Positions 9,737-20,528 of a stretch of 64,000 nt of DNA are shown in pieces (the stretch's first letter is position 1; every line of letters begins with the position of its first letter). The notes below the pieces were generated by a model. The model was not told the DNA's origin and made no database searches. It was given only the letters and a program-made list of their open reading frames with translations. The position numbers and the translations under genes were made by a program. This DNA comes from Plantago major (Eukaryota > Streptophyta > Magnoliopsida > Lamiales > Plantaginaceae): assembly GCA_026545765.1 (NCBI GenBank), contig CM048839.1:90300914-90364913 (forward strand), read 5' to 3'.

Positions 9737-12617
9737 GTTCAGACGGTGAACAGTGATCCTGGGGTCGATTCCCTTTCAGTCATCGGTGCTCCAAGCAAAC
9801 ACATCACTGTTGTCTCGGAGATAAGCATGAGCTTCATTTCTACCTCCGCGTTCATCTCTGTTCCGATTCTTGTTTTCTTGTCCGGGTTTCTAACAACAAT
9901 CCCAACTTCCTTGAAAGTTGCATGAGGCTCGATTCGCATTGTCCTAGGAAACTTCTCCTTTTGGCTCCCCACTCCAATCTGCGGATTCTCCTTTTTGGTC
10001 GGAAGAACAACTGGTGGGTCGGAGGTCAAAGTAATCGTCAGCACGGGGGCAGACGCTCTTCTTGTGGACATAATGTAACATTCCCAGGCTTCACGGACGT
10101 TTCCCACCTCTTCTCCAACTCCGAAGGGAGTTGGAAACTTCATTCTGTTATGGAGAGTGGAGGAAATAGCCTAGAATTAATTGAGCCCCGGACGCCCAAA
10201 GATGGCATTGTAGTCGAAACTCCGGTCCACCACTACAAATCGGACCAACTGAGTAACTCTTGCCGGGAAAGTCCCGAGTGAGACGTGCAACATAACACTC
10301 CCTAAGGGTCGAACAGTTCCCCCACCAAACCCTAATATAGAGGTGTGGACCCTCTCATATCGGATTCTCCCCAGCTCCATCTGGTCTAGTGTCCTTTTCG
10401 AAATGATATTCAAGGAACTCCGAGTGTCCACCAAAATTTTGTTCACTCGATAAGTCGCGATGGTTAACGAAACCACCAGCGGAACATCTGGACTATCAAT
10501 GTCTTCTCCTCCTCCCGTAGGAGGAGGAATCTCGCTATCATCGAAGGATATAGCGTTTGTGCCTCGAATTGCTGGAGCAGCGTACGCTCTATCATTGTTC
10601 CGAAGATTTTGAGTAGTCCGCTCTCTCGCGTTCCTACTATCACCTCCAGATGGTCCGCCTGCGATGGTGTTGATCACTCCGCTGTACGCAGGGTTATCCA
10701 TATCAATGTCATCGCTATATCTGTACGGATATTCACCCGTGCGAGGTGGATAGCGAGCAGGCGGAGGTGGCAATGACAGTGGACGGGGTGATGGTTCTGT
10801 AACATTATCCTCCCTCCTTTGCTCCGTTCTATCATGCCTGGAGGGTTCATCCGCATAGATGTGCTCCTTTAGCTTGCCCTCTCTTACCAGGTGTTCGACC
10901 TCCATTTTTAGTTGGATACAGTCATCAGTCTCGTGACCACGGCACTTGTGGAACTTGCAGTACCCCTTTGCATTCTTATTCTTTCGGTTGTTGTGAGAGG
11001 GCTTGGGCCATTGGACATCCAGCTTTTTCTCGATGACAGTGGCCAAGATGTCGGATCTTGGTCTGTTGAGACGGGTATAATCCACATATCTTCTTGGCAG
11101 ACTTCTCTCCCTGTGGAAGCCCTTATCTCTGTGATCCTTCTTTGAGTCAAACTTCCCCTGGCGTTGCTCTTGCTTCACCGAATCCTTTCCTTTCTTGGAA
11201 CCAGCTCTTACCGGAACATTCCTTCGGTACTCCTCTCCGTACATCACTTCTTCACAGATGTCATCTAAATGATTTTCACTCCTCACCTCCTGACTAGATA
11301 GTTTTCTGCGGAGCTCTGAGTTGAAAGTATTAGCATACGGTGTGGACCGTTCCTTAATACTGTGTGACTCAACTCGAAGAACTTCCGCGTGAAAGCGATC
11401 TAAGAAGGTCCTTAAATCCTCTTTCTCCCGCTGTATAACTTCTGCCAGGTGCTCTACGGTACGCTTTCTCCTTTTTGCCTTTCCAAATCGTGCCAAGAAC
11501 TTTGAAGAAAGGTCTGCATATGACTTTATCGACTTGTTCGGCAAAACGGTGTACCAATCCATAGCCGTTCCGAAGAGAGTGGATGAGAACGTAAGAGCCT
11601 TTGTATTGTCACTCATCCCCTTGGAATCCATCTTGCTGTTGTACCTTGTCAGGTGACCAACGGGACAAGCATCCCCATAATAGTATTCCAAGCTGGGGAT
11701 TACTCGATCCGAGTTTCTGTTTCTTTCCTTTTCTCTCATGATGTCATCGCACAAGGGATTTGGTGCGCTAGTTGTTATCTACTCATGGTCCTTTACCAGG
11801 TGTCCGAGATTCAAAATCTGGGCCACCAAAGCCTTCTGTTGAGCGTAGATTTCGTCAGCAGTCATGATCTCTCCTGTCCTTGGATGAACAGCTACATCCA
11901 CGGGGAGTTCTTCTATCCGGACCACTGGAACAGTTTCTGCCACTTGATCTCTGTCTCTCAGAGGTGCTTGTCGCGGAACACCTGGATGCCTATCATCCCC
12001 TTCTTGATACTCTCTCCTTCTGTTTGGGCTTCCTTCACCCGAGCTTGAGAGGCAGACGCCCGCCGGTCCAGAAGGTTTTGCAAATCCTCTTGAGGTGGCT
12101 GATTCCCTAACCTCTGTTGGATCGGACGTTGCCTGTTTCTTAATAATGCAGGCTCTGCCTGAGGAGGAGTAACCACTGGCGGAGTGGCTTGCTGAGGATG
12201 GGCATTGTTAGATCCCAGGAACCCTTGGATAATTGTGAGCAATCTATCGAACTGAGTCTCACTTAGTCCGAGATCACTAGTGCGGACAGTGCGACCATCG
12301 GGCATAGTGATCTGCTGACCTGTAGCAGGGCCTTGAGCTTCTGCCGGAGAAGCTCGTACGACCCCTTCTCCATGGCTCACAGGTACAGCATTCTCAGGGA
12401 CACTCCGGACTCCCCTGTGCAGAGCGTCTCTCCCTTCATCTGAGGATGGGCTGGCTGTGCGCCCATCGCTCGGATATCTCCTTCCAGCGTTCCCTCCAGC
12501 CACAGTGGCTCTTCGTCCTCGGGTGGGCGGACGTCCTATTGGGGGTTTCTCCTTCCATCGCTCGGATATCTCCTTCCATCGCTCTTCGTCCAGCGCTGTC
12601 CGTCTTGTTCTTGCCAT
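9737..12617 (-). pseudogene. Element 1a gag and protease
   Basis: Gag starts at ATG 12617, just after the primer site, with MARTRRTA. The order is a Pro/Arg-rich N-terminus, a capsid-like core (YYYGDACPVGHLTRYN, GMSDNTKALTF, AMDWYTVLP), and a zinc knuckle CKFHKCRGHETDDC. An aspartic-protease-like domain follows, with VDTRSSLNII where DTG is expected, and FDYNAIFGRPGLN. A frameshift lies between 11754 and 11960, with others near 10150 and 9740. The N-terminus has a local 20-bp tandem duplication at 12546-12585 (repeated ERWKE). The DTR sequence in the protease active site is shared with element 1b. Confidence 0.88.
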
Positions 12618-12650
12618 CAACTCATCTCAAACACGAAAACTTTTTGTAAA

Positions 12651-12670
12651 GATTCCCACAGACGGCGCTA
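12651..12670 (-). other. Primer binding site after LTR-B
   Basis: Minus strand TAGCGCCGTCTGTGGGAATC follows the LTR end by 3 bases; the usual form is TGGCGCCGTCTGTGGGAA. The first nine bases fit a tRNA-Asp 3' end, the rest less well, so the primer tRNA is uncertain. Confidence 0.6.
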
Positions 12671-12673
12671 AAA

Positions 12674-13540
12674 TGTTGAGGGGTAAAACCTCGAATACTA
12701 ACTAACTAAACTATTACAAGCAACCTAGTCTAAGGCCCGCCTCTGACTTGAAGCCCGAAGTAGTACCGGTCTGAGCTTGAGTACCTGAAAGGGCTAAGTG
12801 GGTGGGGGGGGGGGGGGTTAGAATGGGTTACCCGGATTGCCTATGTCAATCCGGTAAGAGACTTTACTCAAGAGAGAGTTGGAAGCTCTCAATGTAATAG
12901 TTATGAGGAATTATGACTTAGGGATTATCACATACCTTAAGGTCTTGGACCTTGTGCTATATTTATAGTTATGATGTAGTTGTGAAGAGGTTCATAAGAT
13001 GATGCCAAGTGTATGATTCAGATTTGGACACCAATGCTACCTTTGGCCCATAGCCCAATAGTGAACAGTAGTCCAATACCGATTAGTTTGGACCTTTTCC
13101 CTCTGAGAGTACTGTTCCGCCTATTGGGTCCGTGTTAGTCCCTCGGACAGATCTGTCTGCTTGGTTGATCTGCCCTTGGGTAACTCTGGATGTCCGAGCC
13201 AAGAGTCTCACGGAAGTATCTCAGTGGTTCTGTTATATACGTTTGGTCTTAATGTGATGGTGGCGTCCGAGATTCTCTCGTCCGGTCCATTTGGCATCCT
13301 ATGATTGACAGTTTGTGGCACTTTGAAGGACCATGTGACCTTTTGTCAGGTTCGGAAGTCATACACCTAGCTTGGTCGGACTTAGCTGAGAAGGTGTGTT
13401 GACTTATAAGTACTAGTTGACCTGGAATGGTTTCCGTTAGGTCGGACCGTTTGAAGGTCGGACTAGCAATGAATTGGCTATCTCAGCCTTGATGCGCTCT
13501 AGGACATGCTCTATGGCGCCCTTAACGGTCCGTATCAACA
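12674..13540 (-). repeat. LTR-B, shared middle LTR of the gypsy block
   Basis: It runs TGTTGAGG...TATCAACA, is 867 bp long, and is about 90% like LTR-C by eye and clearly less like LTR-A. It serves as 3' LTR of the truncated element 1b on its right and sits in 5' LTR position for element 1a on its left (a primer site and gag follow). A TATA-like CTATAAATATAG lies near 12955-12970 on the minus strand. A 14-G run is at 12804-12817. Confidence 0.9.
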
Positions 13541-14866
13541 CCTCCCATGATGCAGTCCGAGACTGATTAATGAACTGAGCATCCTCGAGGTTTTCCGGGT
13601 TGATCGTTGGCCGAACTAGCTTTCGGATGATCTTCTTGGCGATTAAGCATTCAAATGCCTGTTGGTCCGGGACTTTCTCTGAATCCGCTTCAGGGTACTC
13701 CGCTAGGAAGTCAGCAACAACTTGAGCTTTCTTGGCTGTCGGAGCCTGGTAGCTAATGTCGTATTCGCTCAGATCAATTGCCCATTTAGAGAGTCGTCCG
13801 GATTGGTCGGGCTTTCCCAGGACCTGTTTCAAAGGTTCCGTAGTTAGTACCACAACTTTATGAGACTTTAAATATGGCTTTAACTGCCTTGCGGTGTAAA
13901 CCAAAGCATATGAAAATTTCTCAATCTTCACATATCTTGTCTCGGCCCCCAGCAAGGGCTTTACTAAGATAGTAGATTGGCAAGTGATCATTGGCTTGAA
14001 TCCGTACTAATACGGAACTCATTGCCTCTTCCGTTATTGCTAGGTAGAGGTAGAGTGGCTCTCCTTCCACGGGTTTGGAGAGCAGCGGAGGGGAATGGAG
14101 GTACTTTTTCAAATTTTCAAAAGCCTCAGAACATTCCGCGGTCCACTTAAAGCTCTCTCCTTTCCGGAGGATTTTGAAGAACGGAAGGTTCTTCTCTGCG
14201 GATCACAAAATAAAGCGACTTAAGTACATAAGACGTCCAATCAGCTGTTGTACCTCATTGAGGTTCTTCGGATGATCTATCCGTGGCAAAGTGTATGGAG
14301 TCAACCAATTGATCTATCCGTGGCAAAGTGTATGGATCCTTCGGGCAGAACTTGTTTAGCCTGCTGAAATCATTGCACATCCGCCATTCACCTGGCGATT
14401 TTTCTACCAGAACCACGTTGCAAACCCAATAGAAATAACGGACTTCCTCGATGTGCCCTGCCTTCAGGAGTCGATCAACTTCGGCAGATATAATGGTATC
14501 CTTGATCGGACCAAAATCTTTTCTTTTTTGACGGATATACTTGATCGAGGGATCCATGTTCAGACGGTGAACAGAAATCCTCAGATCTACCCCCTTTAGG
14601 TCTACAGTACTCCAAGCATATACATCAACGTTATCTCGGAGACAAGCAATAAGCTTCATTTCTACTTCCGCATTCATCTCTGTTCCGATTCTAGTCTTCT
14701 TATCCGGGCTTCCAACGACGAGCTCAACTTCCTTGAGGGTTTCATGAGGCTCGATCCGTGCAGTTTTAGGAAACTTGTCCTTCTGGCTCCCTACTCCAAT
14801 GTGTGGATTCTCTTTCTTCGATGGAAGAACAACTGGCGGATCAGGGGTCACCATGACTGCCAACAC
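13541..14866 (-). pseudogene. Element 1b: deleted RT and RNase H fused directly to the LTR
   Basis: From 14866 leftward the frame reads through the protease-RT linker and the start of RT (WRMCNDFSRLNKFC, LPRIDQLVDS). It then jumps over about 430 bp that includes the catalytic YVDD to the end of RT. RNase H follows (13560-14112: LYLYLAITEEAMSSVL, KWAIDLSEYDISYQ). The RT deletion junction carries a 26-bp direct repeat, GATCTATCCGTGGCAAAG..., at 14274-14299 and 14311-14336. After RNase H the sequence ends CATGGGAGG and the LTR begins at once, so aRH, integrase and the whole antisense gene are absent. The element is non-autonomous. Confidence 0.88.
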
Positions 14867-17357
14867 AGGCGCAGAGGGTCGGGAATTTCATCCTATTATG
14901 GAGAGTGGAAGGTATAGCTCGGAATTGATTGAGTCCCGGACGACCAAAGATAGCATTGTAGTCAAAAGTTCGGTCCACCACTACAAAATGGATTTGCTGT
15001 GTCACTCTTGCGGGATGTGTCCCAAGTGAAACGTGAAGCATGACACTTCCTAGAGGACGGACAGTACCTCCTCCGAACCCTAGTATGGAGGTGTTGACTC
15101 TCTCATATTGGATTCCTCCCAGATTCATCTGATCTATTGCCGATTTGGAGATGATGTTCGAGGAACTCCTAGTGTCTACCAGGATCTTGTTTACCCAATA
15201 AGTTGCGATGGTTAAAGAAACCACCAGCGAAACATCTGGATCATCTATATCTTCGCCTCCTACCGTAGGAGGAGGGATTTCACTATCATCAAAGTATATA
15301 GCATTTGTCCCTTGAATTGCTGGAGCAACATACGATCCGTCATTGTTCCGGAGATTCTGAGCTGTCCGTTCTCTCGCGTTCCTACTATCGCCCCCAGTTG
15401 GTCCGCCAGCGATGGTGTTGATCACTCCGCTGTATGGAGGGTTCTCCATTTCAACGTCATCATCGTACCTATATGGGTGTCGGCCCGTGCGAGATAGATG
15501 GTTGGGTGGAGGAGGTGGCAAGGATAGAGGACGAGGTGGCGGCTCTGTAGCTCTATCATGCCTTTTTCGTTCCGTCTTATCATGTCTAGAAGGCTCATCC
15601 GTATACATGTTCTCTTCCAGTTTTTCCTCTCTTATCAAATGTTCAACCTCCATTTTCAGTTGAATGCAATCGTCCGTCTCGTGACCACGGCACTTGTGGA
15701 ACTTACAGTACCCCTTTGCATTCTTATTCTTCCGGTTGTTGTGAGAGGGCTTTGGCCATTGAACATCCAGCTTCTTCTCAATGATAGTTGCCAAGATGTC
15801 GGATCTCGGTCTATTGAGATGGGTATAATCTGCGTATCTCCTTGGCGGGCTCCTTTCTCTGTGGAAGCCCTTATCTCTGCGATCTTTCCTCGGGTCAAAC
15901 TTATTAGGGCAGTGCTCTTGTTTTACTGGCTCCTTTCCCTTCTTGGATCCTGCTCTCACCGGAACGTTCCGTCGGTACTCCTCTCCATACATCACTTCTT
16001 CACATATGTCATCCAAATACTTTTCACTCCTCACTTCCTGACTAGAGAGTTTTATGTGGAGCTCTGAGTTGAAAGTATTAGCATACAGGTGACGGACCCG
16101 TTCCTTAATACTGTATGGCTGAACTCGAAGAACTTCCACGTGAGAGCGATCTAGGAAGGTCCTTAGATCCTCTTGCTCCCTCTGTATAACTTTTTCCAGG
16201 TGCTCGACGGTACGCTTTCTTCTTTTCGACTTTCCAAATCGTCCCAGAAACTTGGAGGAGAGGTCCGCATACGACCTTATCGACTTGTTTGGTAAAGCAG
16301 TGTACCAATCCATGGCCGTTCCAAAGAGAGTAGATGAGAACGTGAGAGCTTTCGTATTATCACTCATCCCTTTGGAATCCATCTTACTGTTGTACCTTGT
16401 CAGGTGACCAACGGGACAGGTATCCCCGTAATAGTATTCCAAGCTTGGAATCACTTGATCCGAGTTCCTGTTCCTTTCCTTTTCTCTCATGATTTCATCA
16501 CACAAAGGGTTTGGCGCACTAGTAGCTATCTGCTCATGATCCTTTACCAGGCGTCCGAGATTTAGAATCTGGGCCTCCAAAGCTTTTTGTTGAGCATAGA
16601 TTTCTTCCGCAGTAATTATCTTCCCCGTCCTTAGATGAACTGCTACATCCGTGGGGAGTTCATCTAGGCGGACCACTCGAATGGTTTCCGCTACGTTATC
16701 CCTGGCTCTCGGAGGTGCTTGTTGCGGAGCTCTAGGCTGCCTGTTATCATCATCCTGATGGTCTCTCCTTTCATTCAGACTTCCTTCACCCTGAATTTGG
16801 GAAGCGGATGCTCTCCGATCTAGAAGGTTCCGCAGATCTTCTTGGAGTAGCTGATTCCCCAACCTCTGCTGAATCGGACGTTGCCTGTTTCTTGATAGGG
16901 CAGGCTCTTCTTGAGCTGGAGTAGCAACTGGCGGAGTGGCTTGCTGAGGATGGGCATTGTTAGACCTTAGAAAACCTTGGATTATCATGAGAAATCTATC
17001 GAACTGAGTCTCACTTAATCCGAGGTCACTAGTCCGGACTGCACGACCATCAGGCATAGTAAACTGTTGACCTGTAATGGGGCCTTGAGCATCTGCCGGA
17101 GAAACTCGTATGGTCCCCTCTCCATGGTCCGCAGGTACAACGTTCTCAGGAACATTTCGGACCCCCCTGAGCGGAACGTCTATTCCTTCATCTGAGGATG
17201 GGCTGGCTGTGCGACCGTCGCTCGGATATCCCCTTCCGACGTTCCTTTCAGCCACAGTGGCCCTTCGGCCCCCGGTGGGCAGACGTTCATGTGGACGTGG
17301 TGGTGGAGTCCCTACGCCTGCAGCACTAGTCCGTGCTGTCCGTCTTGTTCTTGCCAT
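14841..17357 (-). CDS. Element 1b gag-protease, long open frame
   Basis: About 838 residues are open from ATG 17357, which lies just inside the primer site and begins MARTRRTART. Domains in order: Arg/Pro-rich N-terminus, a Gln/Asn-rich linker, capsid-like core (about residues 280-420: GMSDNTKALTF, AMDWYTALPNKS), a basic segment, zinc knuckle CKFHKCRGHETDDC (about residue 575), and protease-like domain with VDTRSSSNII and DRTFDYNAIFGRPGLN. Gag would form the virus-like particle. The protease has Arg in place of the DTG glycine, so activity is doubtful. The frame ends after a deletion of about 100 bp that joins KFPT to an out-of-frame tail. Confidence 0.85.
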   Translation of the reverse strand: MARTRRTARTSAAGVGTPPPRPHERLPTGGRRATVAERNVGRGYPSDGRTASPSSDEGIDVPLRGVRNVPENVVPADHGEGTIRVSPADAQGPITGQQFTMPDGRAVRTSDLGLSETQFDRFLMIIQGFLRSNNAHPQQATPPVATPAQEEPALSRNRQRPIQQRLGNQLLQEDLRNLLDRRASASQIQGEGSLNERRDHQDDDNRQPRAPQQAPPRARDNVAETIRVVRLDELPTDVAVHLRTGKIITAEEIYAQQKALEAQILNLGRLVKDHEQIATSAPNPLCDEIMREKERNRNSDQVIPSLEYYYGDTCPVGHLTRYNSKMDSKGMSDNTKALTFSSTLFGTAMDWYTALPNKSIRSYADLSSKFLGRFGKSKRRKRTVEHLEKVIQREQEDLRTFLDRSHVEVLRVQPYSIKERVRHLYANTFNSELHIKLSSQEVRSEKYLDDICEEVMYGEEYRRNVPVRAGSKKGKEPVKQEHCPNKFDPRKDRRDKGFHRERSPPRRYADYTHLNRPRSDILATIIEKKLDVQWPKPSHNNRKNKNAKGYCKFHKCRGHETDDCIQLKMEVEHLIREEKLEENMYTDEPSRHDKTERKRHDRATEPPPRPLSLPPPPPNHLSRTGRHPYRYDDDVEMENPPYSGVINTIAGGPTGGDSRNARERTAQNLRNNDGSYVAPAIQGTNAIYFDDSEIPPPTVGGEDIDDPDVSLVVSLTIATYWVNKILVDTRSSSNIISKSAIDQMNLGGIQYERVNTSILGFGGGTVRPLGSVMLHVSLGTHPARVTQQIHFVVVDRTFDYNAIFGRPGLNQFRAIPSTLHNRMKFPTLCACVGSHGDP

Positions 17358-17390
17358 CAACCTAACTCAGTTGCAAAACTTTTTGTAAAG

Positions 17391-17409
17391 TCTCCCACAG
17401 ACGGCGCCA
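17391..17409 (-). other. Primer binding site after LTR-C
   Basis: Minus strand TGGCGCCGTCTGTGGGAGA starts 3 bases after the LTR end. Element 2 has the matching site at 29515-29532. Its first nine bases fit the 3' end of a tRNA-Asp. Confidence 0.65.
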
Positions 17410-17412
17410 AAA

Positions 17413-18306
17413 TGTTGAGGGGTGAAACCTCGAACACTAACTAACTAAACTATTACAAGTAACCTAGTCTAGGACCTGCCTCCCACTTGAACTCCGAAGC
17501 GGTACCTGCCCGAGCTGGAGTACCTGAAAGGACTAGGTGGGGGGTTAGAAAGGGTTACCCGGATTGCGTATGTCAATCCGGTAAGAGACTTTACTCAAGA
17601 GAGAGTTGGTAGCTCTCAATGTAATAGTTATGAGGAAGGTTATGATATCAATCAGACTTAGGGATTGTTTCTTACCTTAAGGTCTTGGACCTTGTGCTAT
17701 ATTTATAGAGACCATATACTTATGATGAGGTTCATAAGATGATGCCAAGTGTATGATTCAGATTTGGACACCAATGCTACCTTTGGCCCATGGCCCAATA
17801 GTGAACAGTAATCCAGTACTAATTAATGGGCCAGGGAGGGTAGTTTGGACCTTTCCCTCTGAGAGTACTGTTCCGCACGTTGGGTCCGTGTAACTCCTTC
17901 GGACAGATCCTTCTGCTTGGTTGATCTGCCCTTAGGTAACTCAAGGCGTCCGAGCCTAGAGTTCCACATAAGTATCTCAGTGGTTCTGTTATATAAATTT
18001 GGTCTTAATGCGATGGTGGCGTTCGAGATTATCTCGTCCGGTCCATTTAGCATCCTAGGACTGACAGTTTGTGGTACTTGGAAGGACCATGTGACCTTTT
18101 GTCAGGTTCGAAAGTCATTCACCTAGCCTGGTCGGACTTAGCTGAGGTGGTATGTTGACTTGTAAATACTAGTTGACCTGAGATGGTTTCCCTTAGGTCA
18201 GACCATTTGAAGGTCGGACTAGCACTGGATTGGCTATCTTAGCCTTGATGCGCTCTAGGACACGCTCTACGGCGCCCTTAACTGATTGGACACATCCGTA
18301 TCAACA
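17413..18306 (-). repeat. LTR-C, 5' LTR of element 1b
   Basis: It runs TGTTGAGG...TATCAACA, 894 bp. It differs from LTR-B by scattered substitutions and several small indels, implying an old insertion. The right flank (18307) is the promoter region of LBD copy 1. Because the left flank of the block (1-13) comes from a different part of the LBD unit, no target duplication is visible. Confidence 0.9.
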
Positions 18307-18424
18307 CCTATATATTCCCAATTTTCCAACACATAAAAACACAACAAGAATAAAAAGATCTTCCCAATACATTCTCACTCACCCGACACTCAAAACAGCA
18401 ACAAGAAGAAAAACAAAACTCAAA
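18307..18424 (+). promoter_or_regulatory. LBD copy 1 promoter/leader with duplicated block
   Basis: TATATATTCCCAATTTTCC (18310) and ATACATTCTCACTCACCC (about 18370) are two diverged versions of a leader block of about 57 bp seen upstream of every LBD copy. The gypsy LTR ends directly before the first, so upstream control sequences of this copy are gone. Confidence 0.55.
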
Positions 18425-18781
18425 ATGAGTGGCAGATTTGATATTGCTATCACTAGATGTTGTGTAGAGTGAACACAACACCAAAAGGTATGTGAGCATA
18501 ATTGTTTGTTGGAAAAATATCACCCTACAAGTCGAGAAGAAGCACTCAACAATGTTCGCAAGTTGTTTGGTCCGCGGAATCTTGAGAAGATGATCAATAC
18601 TGTTGATGACGAGAACAGGGCTACGACTGCAAGGACGTTGATCATAGAGGCAAACATGAGGAAGGAAGACCGTGTTCATGATCCTGTCACGTTGGTCAGG
18701 GAACTTTAGGCAAAGATAGAAGAGACGAAGAAGGAGCTTGATTTTGTTAAGCAACAGATCAAGTCCTTCAAGGAAAAATAA
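18425..18781 (+). pseudogene. LBD copy 1, LOB-domain pseudogene
   Basis: It aligns end to end with the open copies at 20529 and 42751 (118 codons; ATG 18425, TAA 18779). Codon 16, which encodes the second zinc-finger Cys in other copies, is TGA (18470-18472), and a Gln codon has become TAG at 18707-18709. Remaining motifs are VCEHNC, RKLFGP and LIIEANMRKEDRVHDPV, matching the LOB C-block, GAS-like block and the DPVYG region. LOB-domain proteins are plant-specific transcription factors. This copy would give no full protein. Confidence 0.88.
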
Positions 18782-20094
18782 AGACTTTATGGTTTGTTAT
18801 CAAAGAAATAAGATGTTTTTTTTTTTTTTTTTTGTAAATCAAACCATGTTATTTTATGATTGTCTCTGAGACGTTATGAAGTTGGGAATATTACATTCTA
18901 CCTTGTTGCACTTATTATAATCTTTAAGCTATAAATGAAATTTGCGAACTTCTTGCGCAGGAACATATTATTTTACTTCAATTTGTTTGATAGATACACG
19001 TACAGTTTGAGTGTCATATTGAATGGATGGCTAAATCCATTAATGGAATCTGTTAACATGGTCAAGACAAGCCATAAATACTCCTACACGTAATTTGGAC
19101 ATTTCCCGGGCCATGTATTTGGTACAATGAATTATCGATGTCGCTGGGCACTTAGGAATTACTCCTTTTTGCAATAAATATGTTAGCTATTTTATGGCAT
19201 TCTATGCATTTTCCTTTGACAATGTGCAATTTAGTTATTCTTTTAGTGTATTTCTCTTTGCGTAATTTTGAAATTCAACCCTCGAATGAGCAAGAAAGTA
19301 TAGAAATGAAAGGGGGAAAAAGTGTAATGTCATAGTCCAAATCGGTAAGTTGAAATGTGAAGAATAAGCCAAATCTATGCGAGTTCCAATTCTAACACTT
19401 CACCACAAAAATAAGAGTCACATTAAAAAGTAGTATATCTTCAAAACTTGTCCAAGTAGTAATAACATCCATAACATGGAAACATCGATAATGGCTCGGG
19501 ATCCCACCCCACCTCGGTCTCATACCGCAGTCATATCAAACCTTCCAAAAGTTTCACATTTTCTTACATTGTTAATTTCAATTGCGAATGGTCTGGGCTG
19601 TGAATGTGTAATTGGGGAAGTATAAACATGACGGTTGCAAAACTTTAATATGACTTCGTTTACAGTGGGTATCGAATAAAGGGAATTATGCGATGATTAA
19701 CGGAAGCAAGAAATCGGTCCGCTGCATATGGTTTTAGAAAGTTTGTTATGCCTGTCGGAAGTGGCCCATGTGTCAAGTGGAATGAGAAACTCGAAATAAC
19801 CTCTTGCGCCAAATCTTACTATTTGGTTTCAATATGTAGTCGATTCTACTTAGTACAAACTAGCATATAAGGTTAATGATTCTATTCTTTAATTAAGTGT
19901 GGTATATGAACGTAAACATGCCTCATTAGACCTTAACTAATTTATCTGGTCTTATTCGTTATCAGCTCGCTAATCCACTGTTAGTTAGTTTCGCTAAACA
20001 TAGTTTAAAGAGCCAGCTTACTTCTTTTAGTATAATGTATTTTATAGTCAAACCAGTTTATTTCTATCAAATAAGGTGAAACCACCCGATATAT
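18782..20094 (+). repeat. LBD unit 1 spacer
   Basis: This AT-rich spacer lies downstream of the LBD copy and is repeated with small changes after every other copy (20886, 23335, 27995, 43108). A poly-T run follows the stop codon. Short open frames in it, such as the one beginning near 24810 in another unit, are cut by stops in sister units and do not look coding. Confidence 0.7.
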
Positions 20095-20335
20095 TGACTC
20101 ATCACGCAGCGCCAAATGCATATTTAACTCAACTCATTTCGTGAATTAGTATTATTTCAAAAATAAATGAATGGTTTATGATCACGTCGCATCAACCACA
20201 TACTTATCTAATTTATTTGATGAAGTAACACCATGTAAAAAAATTGCACATTTTATGACCACGTCGCGCCTAACGCATACTTGACTCATTTTTTTAATGG
20301 AGTAACATTATTTTAAAATATTGCATGTTTTTCAT
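20095..20335 (+). repeat. Three degenerate ~80-bp sub-repeats upstream of LBD copy 2
   Basis: Each carries a CACG(C/T)(A/C)GCGCC-like box, then ACTCATTT, then GTAACA(T/C)(T/C)AT. They lie about 430 to 200 bp before the ATG. Units 3/4 keep three (about 25850-26070), while the LBD copy 5 upstream region (42365-42560) has lost one by deletion. Similar short boxes could bind transcription factors, but this is inference. Confidence 0.55.
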
Positions 20336-20404
20336 ACAATGCAAATCCAATTTATACATAATATCAAGAACGTGATTTGGCAATAACAAATGCTGCTAGG
20401 TGAG

Positions 20405-20528
20405 TTCATCCATATATATTCTCAATCCTCCAACACCCAAAAATACAACAAAATTAAAAATCTCTTCCCTATATATTCTCAATCCTCCGACACTCAGAAC
20501 CACAACAAGAATAAAAACAAAACTCAAA
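20405..20528 (+). promoter_or_regulatory. LBD copy 2 promoter/leader, duplicated TATA block
   Basis: TATATATTCTCAATCCTCC appears at 20413 and again, as CTATATATTCTCAATCC, at 20469 (period about 57). Either TATATATT could act as TATA box. The second block runs to the ATG at 20529 through an A-rich leader. Confidence 0.55.
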
